Positions 23,362 to 34,550 of a stretch of 64,000 nt of DNA are shown one piece after another. Location: contig NC_056001.1 in the NCBI RefSeq assembly GCF_018446385.1, positions 107,300,436 to 107,364,435 on the forward strand, given 5' to 3'. Source of the stretch: Zingiber officinale. Its lineage: Eukaryota > Streptophyta > Magnoliopsida > Zingiberales > Zingiberaceae. Under the pieces are notes generated by a model. It did no database searches, was not told the origin of the DNA, and saw only the letters and a list, made by a program, of their open reading frames with translations. Made by a program: the position numbers and the translations under genes. Numbering within the stretch: the stretch's first letter is position 1; every line of letters begins with the position of its first letter.

Positions 23362-24832
23362 TGTTGGGACCGAAAAGTAGCTAGAGGGGGGGGTGAATAG
23401 CTCTTCGCGTGCTCGTCGTCGGTGTTGCTCGTTTCTTCAGAGATATGTAGCGAAATATAAGAAATAAAAGCATACAACGCTAACAAGGATGGTTTACTTG
23501 GTATCCACCTCACAAGAGGTGACTAGTCCAAGGATCCACACCTACTCACGCACCCTCCACTATGAAATCACTCCTTTTCAGTAACTACTGAAGGCGGAGA
23601 AGCCCTACAACCCTCACAATACAAGAAGAAAGCAAGGGAAACAAATACAATAGATATCTTACAAGATATGGAATGAAAACCCTAACCCTAGCTTTCTTCT
23701 TCTTACTTTTGATCCGCCTCTTGACTTGGGAAACCTCCAAGAACCTTCAATAACTGGCGATCTGAGCTTGAGAGAAGTGTGGAGAAGTCGCTGTATTGAT
23801 CTGAGATGAAATCGTGAAGTTCTACCGCAGCCATCGCAAGCCTGCAGCTCAAATACGACGCAACGGTCGGATCCCGATCGATTCGAAAGCTCCCAATCGA
23901 TCGGGGAGGCTTTGGATCGATCCACGGATCGATCCAGAGCGCCTCTGTGCTATGAGAAAATGCCTGGATCGATCCACGGATCGATCCAACGCTTATCGCG
24001 CGAACCAGTAGCGTCCCAATCGATCGGCTGATCGATTGGGACCTCTGGATCGATCTACTGATCGATCCAGAGGCTCTCTGTTCGCTGGGAAAGGCCTGGA
24101 TCGATCCAGAGGCTTTCTGTTCGCTGGGGAAAAGTCTGGATCGATCCACTGATCGATCCAGCTCTTGGTTTTTGCCCAAAACCAAGTCCCAAGCCTCTCA
24201 AACCAACATTCGGTCAACCTTGACCTGTTTGCACATCATGCCTAGCATCTGGTCACTCCCTTGACCTGCCAGGTCTCCCCACCAAATGTCCGGTCAATCC
24301 CTTTGACCCACTTGGACTTTTCTCTTTGTGCCAAGTATCTGGTCACTCCCTTGACCTACTTGGACTTCCACCAGATGTCTGGTCAACCTTGACCCATCTG
24401 GATTTCCTCATGCCAAGTATCCAGTCAATCCTTTGACCTACTTGGACTTCCCAACACCAGATGTCCGATCATCCTTGATCCATCTGGATTTTCCCTGTGC
24501 CTGGCTTCACTCACCAGGACTTCCAATCTGCCTAGCTTCACTCACCAGGACTTTCTTCTGCCTGGCTTCACTCACCAGGTCTTTCACCTAGCTTCACTCA
24601 CTAGGATTTTCATCTGGCTTCACTCACCAGGATTTTCTTCTGCCTGGCTTCACTCACCAGGACTTTCTTCTGCCTGACATCCCAGTTAGGACTTCCCAGT
24701 CAAGTATCCGGTCATCCTTGACCTACTTGACTCTTCTTCAATCAACCTTGTATTGTCAAACATCGAAACCCAAACCAAGACTCAAGCTTGGTCAACTAGG
24801 TCAACCTTGACCTGAGGGATGTTGCACCAACA
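23362..24832 (-). repeat. 5' LTR of element B (1471 bp)
   Basis: It is a near-identical direct repeat of 17651-19130 with scattered substitutions, a few inserted bases near 23555, and loss of one palindrome half-unit near 24097. It ends ...gttgcaccaaca at 24832 followed by the target duplication tcaac. Confidence 0.9.
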
Positions 24833-24837
24833 TCAAC

Positions 24838-25097
24838 GTCCTATACGAGGCTTCTCCGCCTTCGACTTGTGTTGAAGAAGGAGTCTGCTAGTTGAGCTTC
24901 ACTTGCCTTGGATTAACAACCTCCTCGGTTGCAAACCAAGTAAACACTTTTGTCTCGTACTTATTTTTATGCATTTTAGTTTCATTTATTAAAAGTGTTT
25001 ATATTAACATTAGTCGAAAGTTCCGAGAAGTGTATTTTTTTTCGTAATTTCAGGCAATTCATCATGCCCCCCCCCAGTCGACCGCACAGGACCAACA
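24838..25097 (+). repeat. 3' LTR of element A, right part
   Basis: It resumes after the second tcaac copy with sequence matching 14350-14573: gagtctgctagttgagcttc, aagtaaacacttttgtc, attaaaagtgttt. It ends aggaccaaca at 25097, followed by ctcta, the duplication of element A. Confidence 0.85.
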
Positions 25098-25436
25098 CTC
25101 TATGTTCAGTTGGTGGTGAGTATCCCTTTATGATTGTGAGCCACATATTAATGTTAGATTTGAGGAAGCCTTCCATCCTTTGTTTTCAATAACTGAAGTT
25201 TTCTCCATTGAATAATGGAGGATAGACCATACTATATCATTCTAGGTGACACATCGATATTTTTGTGATAAGAGATAAACCAAAAGAAATTTAAAATCTT
25301 GGAATTAGTAGTGAAAGATAAAAAAAAATAATGCTATTGAAAAAGAAAAGAATTTTTTTTCCAAAAATTAGAAAAGATTTTGAAATGCTCGAAAATATGC
25401 TAAGTTATTTGAGAGCAAACCAGTTCTAATACCAAG
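25098..25436 (-). pseudogene. N-terminal gag and PBS of the host Copia element
   Basis: Minus-strand translation near 25100-25176 reads M-E-G-F-L-K-S-N-I-N-M-W-L-T-I-I-K-G-Y, the N-terminal motif of plant Copia gag. It joins across element A to R-E-R-L-N-S-E-K-W-S at 13592. Upstream is an AT-rich leader, and a PBS-like TGGTATTAGAAC lies at 25423-25434, two bases from the LTR. The leader has no other gene. Confidence 0.75.
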
Positions 25437-26715
25437 TGTTGGATCATAGTAGACAAGAAAGGGGGTGAATCTCATTCGTTTGAAATCTTTTCTTTTAAAT
25501 GTAAATCAAAGTGCAGTGAAAAGAAATAAACGCAAGAACACTGTTCCTTTTTTTACTTGGTTCGCAGTCTACTGACTACTACTCCAAGGTCCGCGATCCT
25601 TGATCACTTTTGTTTGATAATCCATTAAATATTTGAATCACACAAAAGATGATGAGGATAGCAATAACGATACTATCTCCTTATAGAGTAAATGCAAGCA
25701 ATAATGTAAATATACCGACAATAATAATGGAAGATGAAACGTAGATTGTCGGAGAGTCTTCCGGTGTTGTAGTAACAGAAGCTTACACTAGCAGTGAATG
25801 AGCATAGTAAGAGATCGAATGAAATGAGTTGTATTCAGCTCGAATGCTGAGGCCTTCTTTTATAAGCATTGTTCAGTTGACTGACCCACCGTTTCGTCGA
25901 CTGAACCTTTTAGTTGACGGAGCATCCTATCCATCGATCGAACATTGCGCTTTTCCTTGTTTGCTCTAATATGATCCTATGATTTTTGTTGTTCAATTAA
26001 AAGATTAAGTTTATCCATCGATGAAACCCGTAATTTCCTTTCCAATCTGGCTTGTCATTACCATAGTTAGATCCGTCGACTGATCTAAGTTATCCATCGA
26101 CTAATCCAAGTTTTATCCGTCGACTGATTCAAGTTATCCATCGACTCAACTAATCCTTCAGTAAATTTCAAAACTTTGTTTGTCTACAAAACAAAATTAG
26201 CATAGACAATATATAATAATATAAGTCTTGTAAAACAGAGTTAGATGAATTGATAGTTGGGGCAGTCTTAATATCAACTTAGAAACCTTCTTACTTCTTT
26301 AGTTGGATCAACATCTAAGGTTTACCCTACCAGGACACGACCTCACTGCACTCACTCCAGGAGTTTTCCTCAACTCACCTATCAAACATCGAGTCCTCCA
26401 GACCTATTTGGACTTTAAATGCTCAGCATCAAATCAACTTACTAGGGCTTCTACTTGATTTAATATCGGGTCCTCTAGACCTATCAAATTCACCTACCAA
26501 ATGTCAGATCCACTTGACCCATCTAGACTTTTTATCTGGTTTTCATGATCTATTGAGATTTTCCTGTCCTAGTATCAAGTCTAGTTAACCTACTAGGACT
26601 TTCCAAGTTGAGCATTTTGCACACTTGATCAGTTCATCAAATAATACCAAGACTTAACTTAAATCTTTGACAATGTCAAAACATAAGTTTAATTCTAGTG
26701 CTCCCTGGTCCAACA
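25437..26715 (-). repeat. 5' LTR of the host Copia element (1279 bp)
   Basis: On the minus strand it starts TGTTGGACCAGGGAGC (26715) and ends CTATGATCCAACA (25437), next to the PBS. A TATA-like GCTTATAAAAG lies at 25857-25867 on the minus strand. Upstream of it, at about 25870-26150, are repeated gtcgactga / catcgact motifs. The remainder resembles the LTR fragment at 2384-3719, though with marked divergence. Confidence 0.8.
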
Positions 26716-28640
26716 CTATTTACTCATTCAACAAAATTTAGATGTGATGCATGTTGAGAAAATTTTCTTTGATAATATCTTCAACACTGTGATGAATGTG
26801 CCTGAAAGAAATAAAGATACTACAAAATTACGTGAGAAATTAAACAACTAGTCAGCAGACCAAAGTTGCATCAGGATGAAACAACCAATAAATTTTCAAA
26901 GACTTATTATACATTGGACAAAGATGGTTAGTAAGCTTTATGTAGTTGGTTGAAAAAAATTAAATTCTCAGATGGGTATGCCTTGAATATAACTCGATGC
27001 GTGGATATGAAAAGTTTAATGATGTTTGGAATGAAGAATTATAATTGTCATATCTTCATGCAAAGACTTACTCTAATAACTTTCCATGGCCTACTTCCCA
27101 ATAATATTTGACAAACACTTAATAAATTGAGTCTATTTTTTATAGATTTGACATCAAAGTATATTATGACGGTCTTATGTAAGCTGGAGCACATATTTCT
27201 ACCTTTTTTTTATTTAATGGAACATCTACCAATACATTTACCTTACGAGGCACGATTAGTTGGTCTTGTGCAGTACAAATGGATATTTCCATTTAAATAA
27301 TTTTTGAGAAAATTAAATAATAATATTCGTAAAAAAAATAAGAGTTGAAGGGTCAATATGTAATGCCTATTTGGTCAAAGAAGCATTTTTTTCTCATATT
27401 ATTTTGTTGATAATGTCCTCGAAATTCTAATGGCACTCAACTGATAGATCCAGAGATGTTTGTGATTTTTAATTTTTCTAGTAAGCCAATGAGTATATCT
27501 ATCTCTAGATGGTTAGCTCAACAAGAATACCATACTGGAAGAATATACATACTTCTAAACTGTGATGAGATCAAACTATACATAAAATGAGTTAACTTCT
27601 ATAATCAATTATTTATCTTGTTATATTTATTGTTATCCCAATTGTCTTAAAATTGTCTTCCATGATAGCTTGTACAAATAACAACTTCAACTATAAAATT
27701 CATCAATGGGTGCTAGTGAGGTAACTGAAAAGTTAGAGACTGAATTTGTGTTATAGTTTCAAATCTATGTAAGTTAGATAATTTTACAAAATTTTCATCC
27801 ATGTGTATTAATTCTCATCTAATTTTTATCATAACTACATTTATATGTGGAAGACATTAAAATATCAAATGTGCAAGATGAAAGGATAATGAATCTTATA
27901 TCAGGACCTCTCCGTAAAATAATGGTGTCCTCATATTACTATGTTAATGACTTCAAATTCCATGTGGCACAACGAGATTCACGCAGATTAACTTATAATT
28001 CTAGTATTTGTATTATGGATTTATCGATAATAGTAATCCCGAATTTGATTACTTTGGTAGACTTGAAGAAATCATATAAATTGAATATCCTGCATTACCT
28101 ATAAAAAGGTGTGTGTTATTCAAATATTCATGATATGATCCGACTCCAAGAATAGGTACTATAATACATGCAATCTATAATTTAGTTGTGGTCAATACAA
28201 ACAAAAGGTGGCAACCCATCTATTGAGATAATGCTTGGTTGTTGTTGTTGTAATGCAAACAAAAGGTTCAGACATAAGTTTGAACATTTCATTTTCGTAG
28301 TACAAGCGGGTCAACTTTTCTATATTGAATACCCTATAAAGAGAAGAAGATCTAGTGAATGATTAATTGTTTGTTGAATGAAGTCTCACTTGACCATAAA
28401 AATTTAGAGCACTATCACTGCTCAAAACTATGATGTATTTTAGAATGACGAAATGGAAAGACCTTATGTTGATTCATAACTTCAATCCACATCCCAATTA
28501 CTTATAGATATTAATGCCACTTATGAGGAGATAGATGAATGAGAGATGTCTAACAGTGAGGAGCTTATTGAACTAACAGAGTCTAGCGATGAGAACTTAG
28601 AAAATGTTAATGTTCATGATTTAGATTGTAATGATAATTA
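26716..28640 (+). pseudogene. CACTA (En/Spm) transposase relic, TNP2-like
   Basis: The + translation begins with a segment like M-H-V-E-K-I-F-F-D-N-I-F-N-T-V-M. Then come D-G-Y-A-L-N-I-T-R-C-V, F-H-G-L-L-P and E-H-L-P-I-H-L-P-Y-E-A, all conserved in TNP2 transposases of CACTA elements. The frame at 27847-28104 adds the downstream S-G-P-L-R-K and Y-Y-V-N-D-F-K-F-H block. Stops and frameshifts are frequent. The 5' part is absent because the Copia LTR ends at 26715. Confidence 0.8.
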
Positions 28641-28766
28641 AATATTAGCATTATTATTTATCAAGTAAGTTATGGTTCCATCTTCTTCTCTTTTTTTTTT
28701 TTGCATATATCATCATGTTAGTAATAGTATTATGATGTATTGTAATGTTATTTTATAGATATTATC

Positions 28767-30095
28767 ATGTCAGACCAAGCAGTCACATCCCATGGTCAGA
28801 TTGTGTTGAGGGTTGTTGAGAACTCGTAAGTATTTATATAATTAATAATTTAAATTTATATATGACTTTATTTATAACATATTCATCATACCTTAACTTT
28901 TTTTCATGTAGTTTTACTCCGGATGACCATTGGGTAGTGACGTATATTAGCAGAAAATTTAAAGAACGAGTTTGCTCTTCTCGTACTACATGGAGGCAGG
29001 TAGACCAGGAGATGAAGGACTTCTATTATTTGGAATTTTGGTAAGTAAATTGAATATGTTTGGTATTGTATCATATATCTATCCTTTTTATACTAATTTG
29101 TCAACTTATTATTGTAGAAAAATATACCTGGGAGGCAGGGTAGGAGGCTCAATTTAAAGACATTTAGAATACTTATTGTGCAAAACTGTACAAGGACCTT
29201 CTATACAAGTTGAGAAAGAAGAGCACGAGGCCAGCGCATGTATTAGAAGAGATATGGGCTGCATAGACTACCATTTGGGCTACAGAAAGGTGGCAATCAA
29301 ATTCTACAGCTGCTCAATCAAATAGAAATGCAGAGCCCACTGGCCCAACACTGGATCCATGAAGCATATCTCCAGATCTTTATTTATTGTAGAATATATA
29401 TTTGGTGAGTTTAATTTAAAGTTATACAAGTAAATTTTAATTTATTATCAAACATGTATAAATTTGATGCTACTTTTTTTATATGTAGGAATGTACTCTA
29501 CAAAGATAGTCCACTTATTGGGAGATATTTAACAAAACTCAGAAGAAAAAGGATGACAAATGTGTCGATACTCGATCCTAGGCTATATATATAAGAATAT
29601 TAACTTTATTACATATTGCCATTAACAATGATTAACTTTAGTAATAATGTATCAAATATTAATTATTTATTTTTCTTCACACAGAAGAAAATGACTAATG
29701 GAGTGACTCAGACATCTCAACCATCAGTAAAGGAAGGGGAGTCACAGGCTTTATCCACCAAGATGATAAATGACATTTATTATGATATTGTTGGAGGAAG
29801 AACAAATAACTCCTCCCTCTACAGCATTGGCTCCCAGGCCAAAGTGGCATATGATCGTTTAAGGACTCCTAGGGGTTGTCCTAGTTCTCCTTCTACTAAG
29901 GTGCAGTCATTAAGATAAGAAAATCAAGAACTGAGGGATCAACTGGCAACAGTGGAGTAGAGGCTGGTCGATCGGGAGGTGAGAAATGATGTTGTCTTGG
30001 CTGATATGCGAGCAGTCATTACTCAATTTAACATATCACAACATCATTTTGGGGCATAGGAGACTCAAGACCCACGGGACCCTATTAAGTAGCTC
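28767..30095 (+). pseudogene. CACTA second ORF relic (TNP1/Ptta-like)
   Basis: It starts at ATG 28767 with broken frames. Conserved pieces are W-R-Q-V-D-Q-E-M-K-D near 28990 and, in the frame 29616-29918, D-I-Y-Y-D-I-V-G-G-R then Y-S-I-G-S-Q-A, the hallmark of the plant Ptta/En/Spm accessory protein. A coiled tail (E-N-Q-E-L-R-D-Q-L) follows. Apparent introns bounded by gt...ag occur near 28826-28911 and 29042-29117. Confidence 0.7.
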
Positions 30096-30186
30096 ATTAC
30101 GAGGTATGTTCAACTGCGCGCAACTTAGTTTTTTTATCACTCATAAAATATGCAAAATATATTTATTCAGTTTTAAGATTATAATA

Positions 30187-32290
30187 TGTATTGAGGATAG
30201 AATTTATGCACTTTATTAATGATAATATGTGGTATATAAATACCATTACAAATGAAAAATAGGAAAACACATAAAATAAGAAAACATATAAAATACTAGA
30301 AAATAAATAAGTATTTCTTAATAATAATTATTCTCTAATAATTAGGAAATAAGTAAGTATTTCTTAATAATAATTAATTTCCTAATAAATAGGGAACAAA
30401 TAAATATTTACTAATAATAATTATTTCCTAATACACCCCTTCAAGATGGTGTCCCAGAAATGACACTAATTTTGCTACAAATAGCAAACAGCCGAGGTCG
30501 AGAAAGTAACTTGGCAAGTGCATTAGCCAACTGATCATCAGCAGGAATATGAGTAACTCGTAGTTCGGAGGCCTGCGCCAGATCACGAACAAAGTGATAG
30601 TCAATAGCCAAATGCTTCATCCAAGAGTGAAAAATAGGATTAGCTGAAAGATATGTGACACCCAAATTATCAGTGAAAAGTACAGCAGACGTGATAACTA
30701 GAAGAAGCAGGTCTGTCAAAAGTGACTTAATCCATTGGATCTCAGACACCGAAGAGGCAATGACGTGATATTCAGCCTCAGTCGAAGACCACACAATCGT
30801 ACGTTGTTTGGTAGATTTTTAGGAAATCGGATTAGTACCCAAAAAATAATAAATGCACCCATAGAACACCGATCATCTGGATCTCCTGCCCAGTCTGTAT
30901 TGGAGAAACCATGAAGAGTAAAAGGTGTATCCACAAGAAGACGAATGCCAACATCCCTAGTACCATTGAGATACTGAAATAGACACTTCGCAGTGCCCCA
31001 ATGCGTCTATGAAGGAGCATACATAAACTGTGAGAGCTTGTTGACAGCAAAGGAAATATCAAGATGAGTCATATAGAGATGTTGTAAGCTCCCAACCACT
31101 TGTCAGAACTTAGTCGTATCAAAAAATGAAGACCTATCATGTAAAGTAAGATGAGAGCAGCAACAATAGGAGTGGAGACTGGCTTGGAGTCAAGCATGTT
31201 GTGTTTGGAGAGAAGATCAATGACATACTTTTACTGAGACAAGAGAAGACCATTTAAGGTTGGGCGAACCTTAACACCACAGAAGAGGTAAAGAGCTCTA
31301 AGATCCTTAATCACAAATTTTGCATGAAATTTACATACTATGACTTCACGAACTTGCAGAGCATGTGAGATATTGCAGTAATCTTGACTAAGACAATTCA
31401 AGACATGAATAGAGAGTTCATCAAAGTCAATTTTGACATTTATAAGCGCAAGAGCGTCAATATTTATTTTGATGTCCTGCATATAATCAGTGATAGATTT
31501 GTTACCCTATTGAAGGATGACAAGATTTTGACAATGAGTCATAATCGTACCACATGAGGGAGTGACGTAGGTTCTCTCCAGTGTCTATCATGCGTCTCTA
31601 GATGAAGTTGATGAAGAAATAAACTACACAAGTGTAGGAGACATCAAACCTATAATAGTGTTGAGGAGAAGTTAATTCTAACGAAGCTAGAGAATATGAT
31701 TAGGAATTGCCTGAGAAAGCGTGACATCTGTAGGCGTTATCTGCGCAGGTGGGTAGGGACGTGAACCATCAATAAAATCCAGTAAGTCATATCCGAATAG
31801 AAGATATGTGAACTGTAAGTGTCAGACAGAGTAATTGGAGGTGGTGAGTTTCAATGGTGCTTGAGCATTGACATTGAGAGCCACAAGGACGGAAGGTGAA
31901 TCAGGAGTATTTGTGAGAGATAGCCGGCGAGTGATGTCATCGGCGATAGCCATTGTAGAAGGCGACCGGTAGGTATTGTGGAGAAAAGAAAAAAATGATT
32001 GTTGTTAAGTTTAGCGCTCTGATACCATGTTGATGATAGAATTCATGCACTTTATTAATGATAATATGTGGTATATAAATACCATTACAAGTGAAAAATA
32101 GGAAAACATATAAAATAGGAAAATATATAAAATAGGAAAACATATAAAATACTAGAAAATAAATAAGTATTTCTTAATTATAATTATTCACTCATAATTA
32201 GGAAACAAATAAGTATTTTCTAATAATAATTATTCCCTAATAACTATTAAACAAGTAAGTATTTACTAATAATAATTATTTCCTAATACT
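30187..32290 (-). mobile_element. Small Copia element, internally deleted, with LTRs and PBS
   Basis: The LTRs of about 250-260 bp are at 30187-30435 and 32028-32290. The PBS TGGTATCAGAGC on - is an exact match (32027-32016) directly beside the right LTR. The interior has a gag start (Met at 31953), a UBN2-like gag part, and then an abrupt switch to reverse transcriptase/RNase H. The RNase H region has S-S-T-E-A-E-Y-H near 30785 and I-P-A-D-D-Q-L-A-N-A-L near 30540. Protease and integrase are missing, so an internal deletion of a few kb is likely. The right LTR ends aatact rather than aataca. No clear TSD was found. Confidence 0.8.
30441..31953 (-). pseudogene. Fused gag-reverse transcriptase/RNase H relic of the small Copia element
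   Basis: From 31953 the minus strand encodes a gag N-terminus with A-D-D-I-T-R-R-L and L-T-T-S-N-Y-S. Further on, 31231-31482 has I-K-I-N-I-D-A-L-A-L and C-N-I-S-H-A-L-Q. After about 31330 the similarity changes to Copia reverse transcriptase/RNase H (Y-V-I-D-L-L-S-K-H-N, P-V-S-T-P-I). It ends with the RNase H C-terminus in 30441-30794. Stops break it throughout. Confidence 0.7.
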
Positions 32291-32899
32291 ATTCTCATCT
32301 TTAATTGCATTATATTTTCTAAGGAATAAATAACTATTGATATATTCTATATATCATCACCATCAAAAATCCAAAATATTATTCAACTACCATTTTTTTT
32401 CATGTAAAATTAGTTATACATTCATGGTTTTAGTGTATTGTTTCCATTGTTAATTTTTGAATCAATTTGTCTTGCATGATTTGATAATAATCTATTATAT
32501 TTTACTTTTTACAGGATTTGATAGTACTAGCTCATAGGAGTGTATTTGAATGTTTTTGTAGTAGATTATGGACATGATTTGTATATCTTTGAATTTGTGT
32601 ATCATTATTTGATTTGGATAGTTTGTTGTGGATATTTGTGATAGTTTATATGAATTTGGATTGTTGATTGTGAATGTTTGTATCACAATTTATTTATAAA
32701 TATAATGAGTTTGTGAATGTATTGTTGATTTGATTGTTTGTTTATGGATTGTAATGAATCTGTGAATGTATAGTTGATTGGATTAGTTGTTTGTGTATAG
32801 ATTGTGAAGGTTTGTGTATAGTATAATGCAAGGCAAGCAGGGTTTGTATTGATTTTGTGACCGTTCGTATTGATTTAAAAAAAAATATAAACAAGGTAA

Positions 32900-33433
32900 T
32901 TGTACATTTGAAAAAGAATTTGTGAAATTTTTTGAAGATTTGCGATGGAATTAATGTTTCTGTTGCTAGTTAGCGATAGAAACCTTAATTCCATTGCTAA
33001 TTATCGTAATAGGAACAGTATTTTTTATGATAATTAGCAACGAAATCGACAATATAAATGCAAATTTTGTCACTAATTTTAGTCACGAAATGTAACTTTC
33101 GTCGCTAATTAGCATAACGGAAACCATTTTTATCAACTAATTATCGACAAAAGCATAAATTCCATGGCTATTATTAGCGACGGAAACATAAATTCCGTCG
33201 CTATGTTTCCATCGCTACAATTAGCGATAGAAATTACGTTTCCATCATTAATCATAGCCACAAAATTATCTTCCGTCATAAATTTGCGACAGAATTTAAA
33301 TTTCGTCACCCAAACCGGCTACGACTCAATATCTTGCGACTAACATATTTCTATCGTAATTCTGTCACTATAATCGAATAACGACGAAATAGTGACAGAC
33401 ATACCTATCGTTAAAAGCAATTTTTTTGTGATG
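32900..33433 (+). repeat. CACTA 3' subterminal repeat region and degenerate terminus
   Basis: Many copies, in both orientations, of motifs such as ttagcgacggaaa, tttccgtcgcta and attagcgatagaa occur. This is the usual build of CACTA subterminal regions, where the accessory transposase binds. The end near 33433 reads caatttttttgtgatg; its reverse complement, CATCACAAAAAAATTG, is one or two changes from a normal CACTACAAAAA end. No coding sequence is present. The DNA between the small Copia element and this region (32291-32900) is AT-rich and unassigned but is probably CACTA interior. Confidence 0.7.
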
Positions 33434-34550
33434 AAGGACGACAGTTGACTACACAAGATCAACCTCGCTCTGATACCAACTAACGCATCGGATAACTATC
33501 AAATTTGTTAATTCGCACATGAATAAAGGAAGTGACTTCTAATCTTTGTTGATTTGAAAGAAGAATATTAGGACAAAAGAAAACTCATTGTTTCATAAGG
33601 AGATGACGGCTAGAAATAGTATATCCCAAAACTATCTCAAAACATTAAATATGATACTTATATAGACAGAATACTATAATCGTAAGATAAAAATATCAAA
33701 AATAATTTAAATACCTAAAATATAAAAATTATTAAAAATAGTAAAAAAAATATTCAAAAGTTCTTAAAAAGACCTAAATGGACTCTCCTATAATAATATA
33801 GATCTTTAAATATTACACATCTAAATTCTGAATCAAAAGTTATGATTTATAAAAGATTACTCTATCGAATTCGTATAGTCATGGAAGAGGGAGAAGAGCA
33901 ACTAATTGACATCATCGCCGATGACGGCGTGGGCATCTCTGAGGCCGCCGTCTTCATATTTAGTGATTAGTTCAACTCCGGTGGCAATTACTCGCGTGCT
34001 TTTTGTTTATTTTGTGTAATTATCTATGTTTATTATCAAATTTATTATAGGAGCATACGTATTATAAAAAATAATTAATGTATGTGATCATAAATTGATA
34101 TTACAAAACAAATGTAACTCTAAGTTAATCTAACTAATCGGACAAATCAAGAAAACGCCATTTTGTTTTAAACATGATTAGGAGTAGGACTGGTTTTAAG
34201 GACCACAGGAGACGAGACGAGGCGAGGCGAGGCGAGGCGAGTGGGGAGATGTTTCCTTTCATCATCAATGCTTTCCAAGTTGGGTCCGAACCATCGATTC
34301 ACCCGCGGATTGTGAGCCAAATCGGTCCAGGAATAAAACTTTGACCCGGCCGAATCTCGAACCGGTTCGGTTGACCGAGTGAGACATTGGTTTACATAAC
34401 GAAGCCGACGGAGGGGGAGGCATCGCTGAGCTGCGGCCGCGCGCATTCGCCGGGAGCCAGAGCGTCACGCTCCGCCGCCACCTCTCGTCCGATAACCTCC
34501 TCCTCGATTTACCTCGAATCGGTGACCTGCAATCGTCAGAACAGCGATTG
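33434..34550. other. Intergenic DNA upstream of the WD40 gene
   Basis: It contains gctctgatacca (about 33469-33480, a PBS-like string without an adjacent clear LTR edge), AT-rich DNA, a 29-codon open frame at 33881-33970, and a (GGCGA)n microsatellite at about 34211-34240. From about 34300 base composition rises sharply in GC towards the WD40 gene, as expected for its promoter and 5' leader. No obvious TATA box was identified. Confidence 0.5.

Larger units (their letters stand above)
17651..24832 (-). mobile_element. Complete gag-only LTR retrotransposon (TR-GAG type, family B), TSD TCAAC
   Basis: All structural parts are present on the minus strand. The 5' LTR is 24832-23362. The PBS TGGTATCAGAGC is an exact match (23359-23348) two bases after the LTR. 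One long gag frame ends at 21489, followed by about 2.3 kb without coding sequence, the PPT AAAAAGGGGGAGAT (19144-19131), and the 3' LTR 19130-17651. A perfect target duplication tcaac lies at 17646-17650 and 24833-24837. No protease, integrase, reverse transcriptase or RNase H motif was found. It fits the class called TR-GAG: non-autonomous elements that keep only gag. The LTRs differ by scattered substitutions and small indels, so insertion was not very recent but the element is intact. Confidence 0.92.
13593..25097 (+). mobile_element. Gag-only LTR retrotransposon (family A), split by a nested element, TSD CTCTA
   Basis: The 5' LTR is 13593-14573. A PBS TGGTTTCAGAGC (14576-14587, one mismatch to the usual initiator-Met-tRNA PBS) follows directly. 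Broken gag frames lie at about 14620-15960, then an AT-rich non-coding part with purine tracts. The PPT aaaaaggggaagat precedes the 3' LTR, which starts at 16899. That LTR is interrupted at 17651-24832 by another complete element and ends at 25097. A perfect duplication ctcta flanks the whole (13588-13592 and 25098-25102). No protease, integrase or reverse transcriptase is recognisable, so it depended on another element. Confidence 0.85.

Noticed and set aside
21489-23513. Gag of element B starting at 23513 (674 residues)
   Set aside because: That start is a GTG inside the LTR, and the frame would read through the PBS. The first Met after the PBS is at 23228.
18199-24162. Regularly spaced repeats resembling a CRISPR array, and D-R-S-V-D-R-S repeat peptides in several frames
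   Set aside because: They are gatcgatc palindromes within plant LTRs. The spacers are not unique sequences of constant length, there are no cas genes, and the peptides appear in all frames as a by-product of the palindromes.
33469-33480. PBS of another LTR element (gctctgatacca)
   Set aside because: The 12-mer is perfect, but no LTR edge (TG...) is adjacent and no matching repeat was found. At most it is a small remnant.
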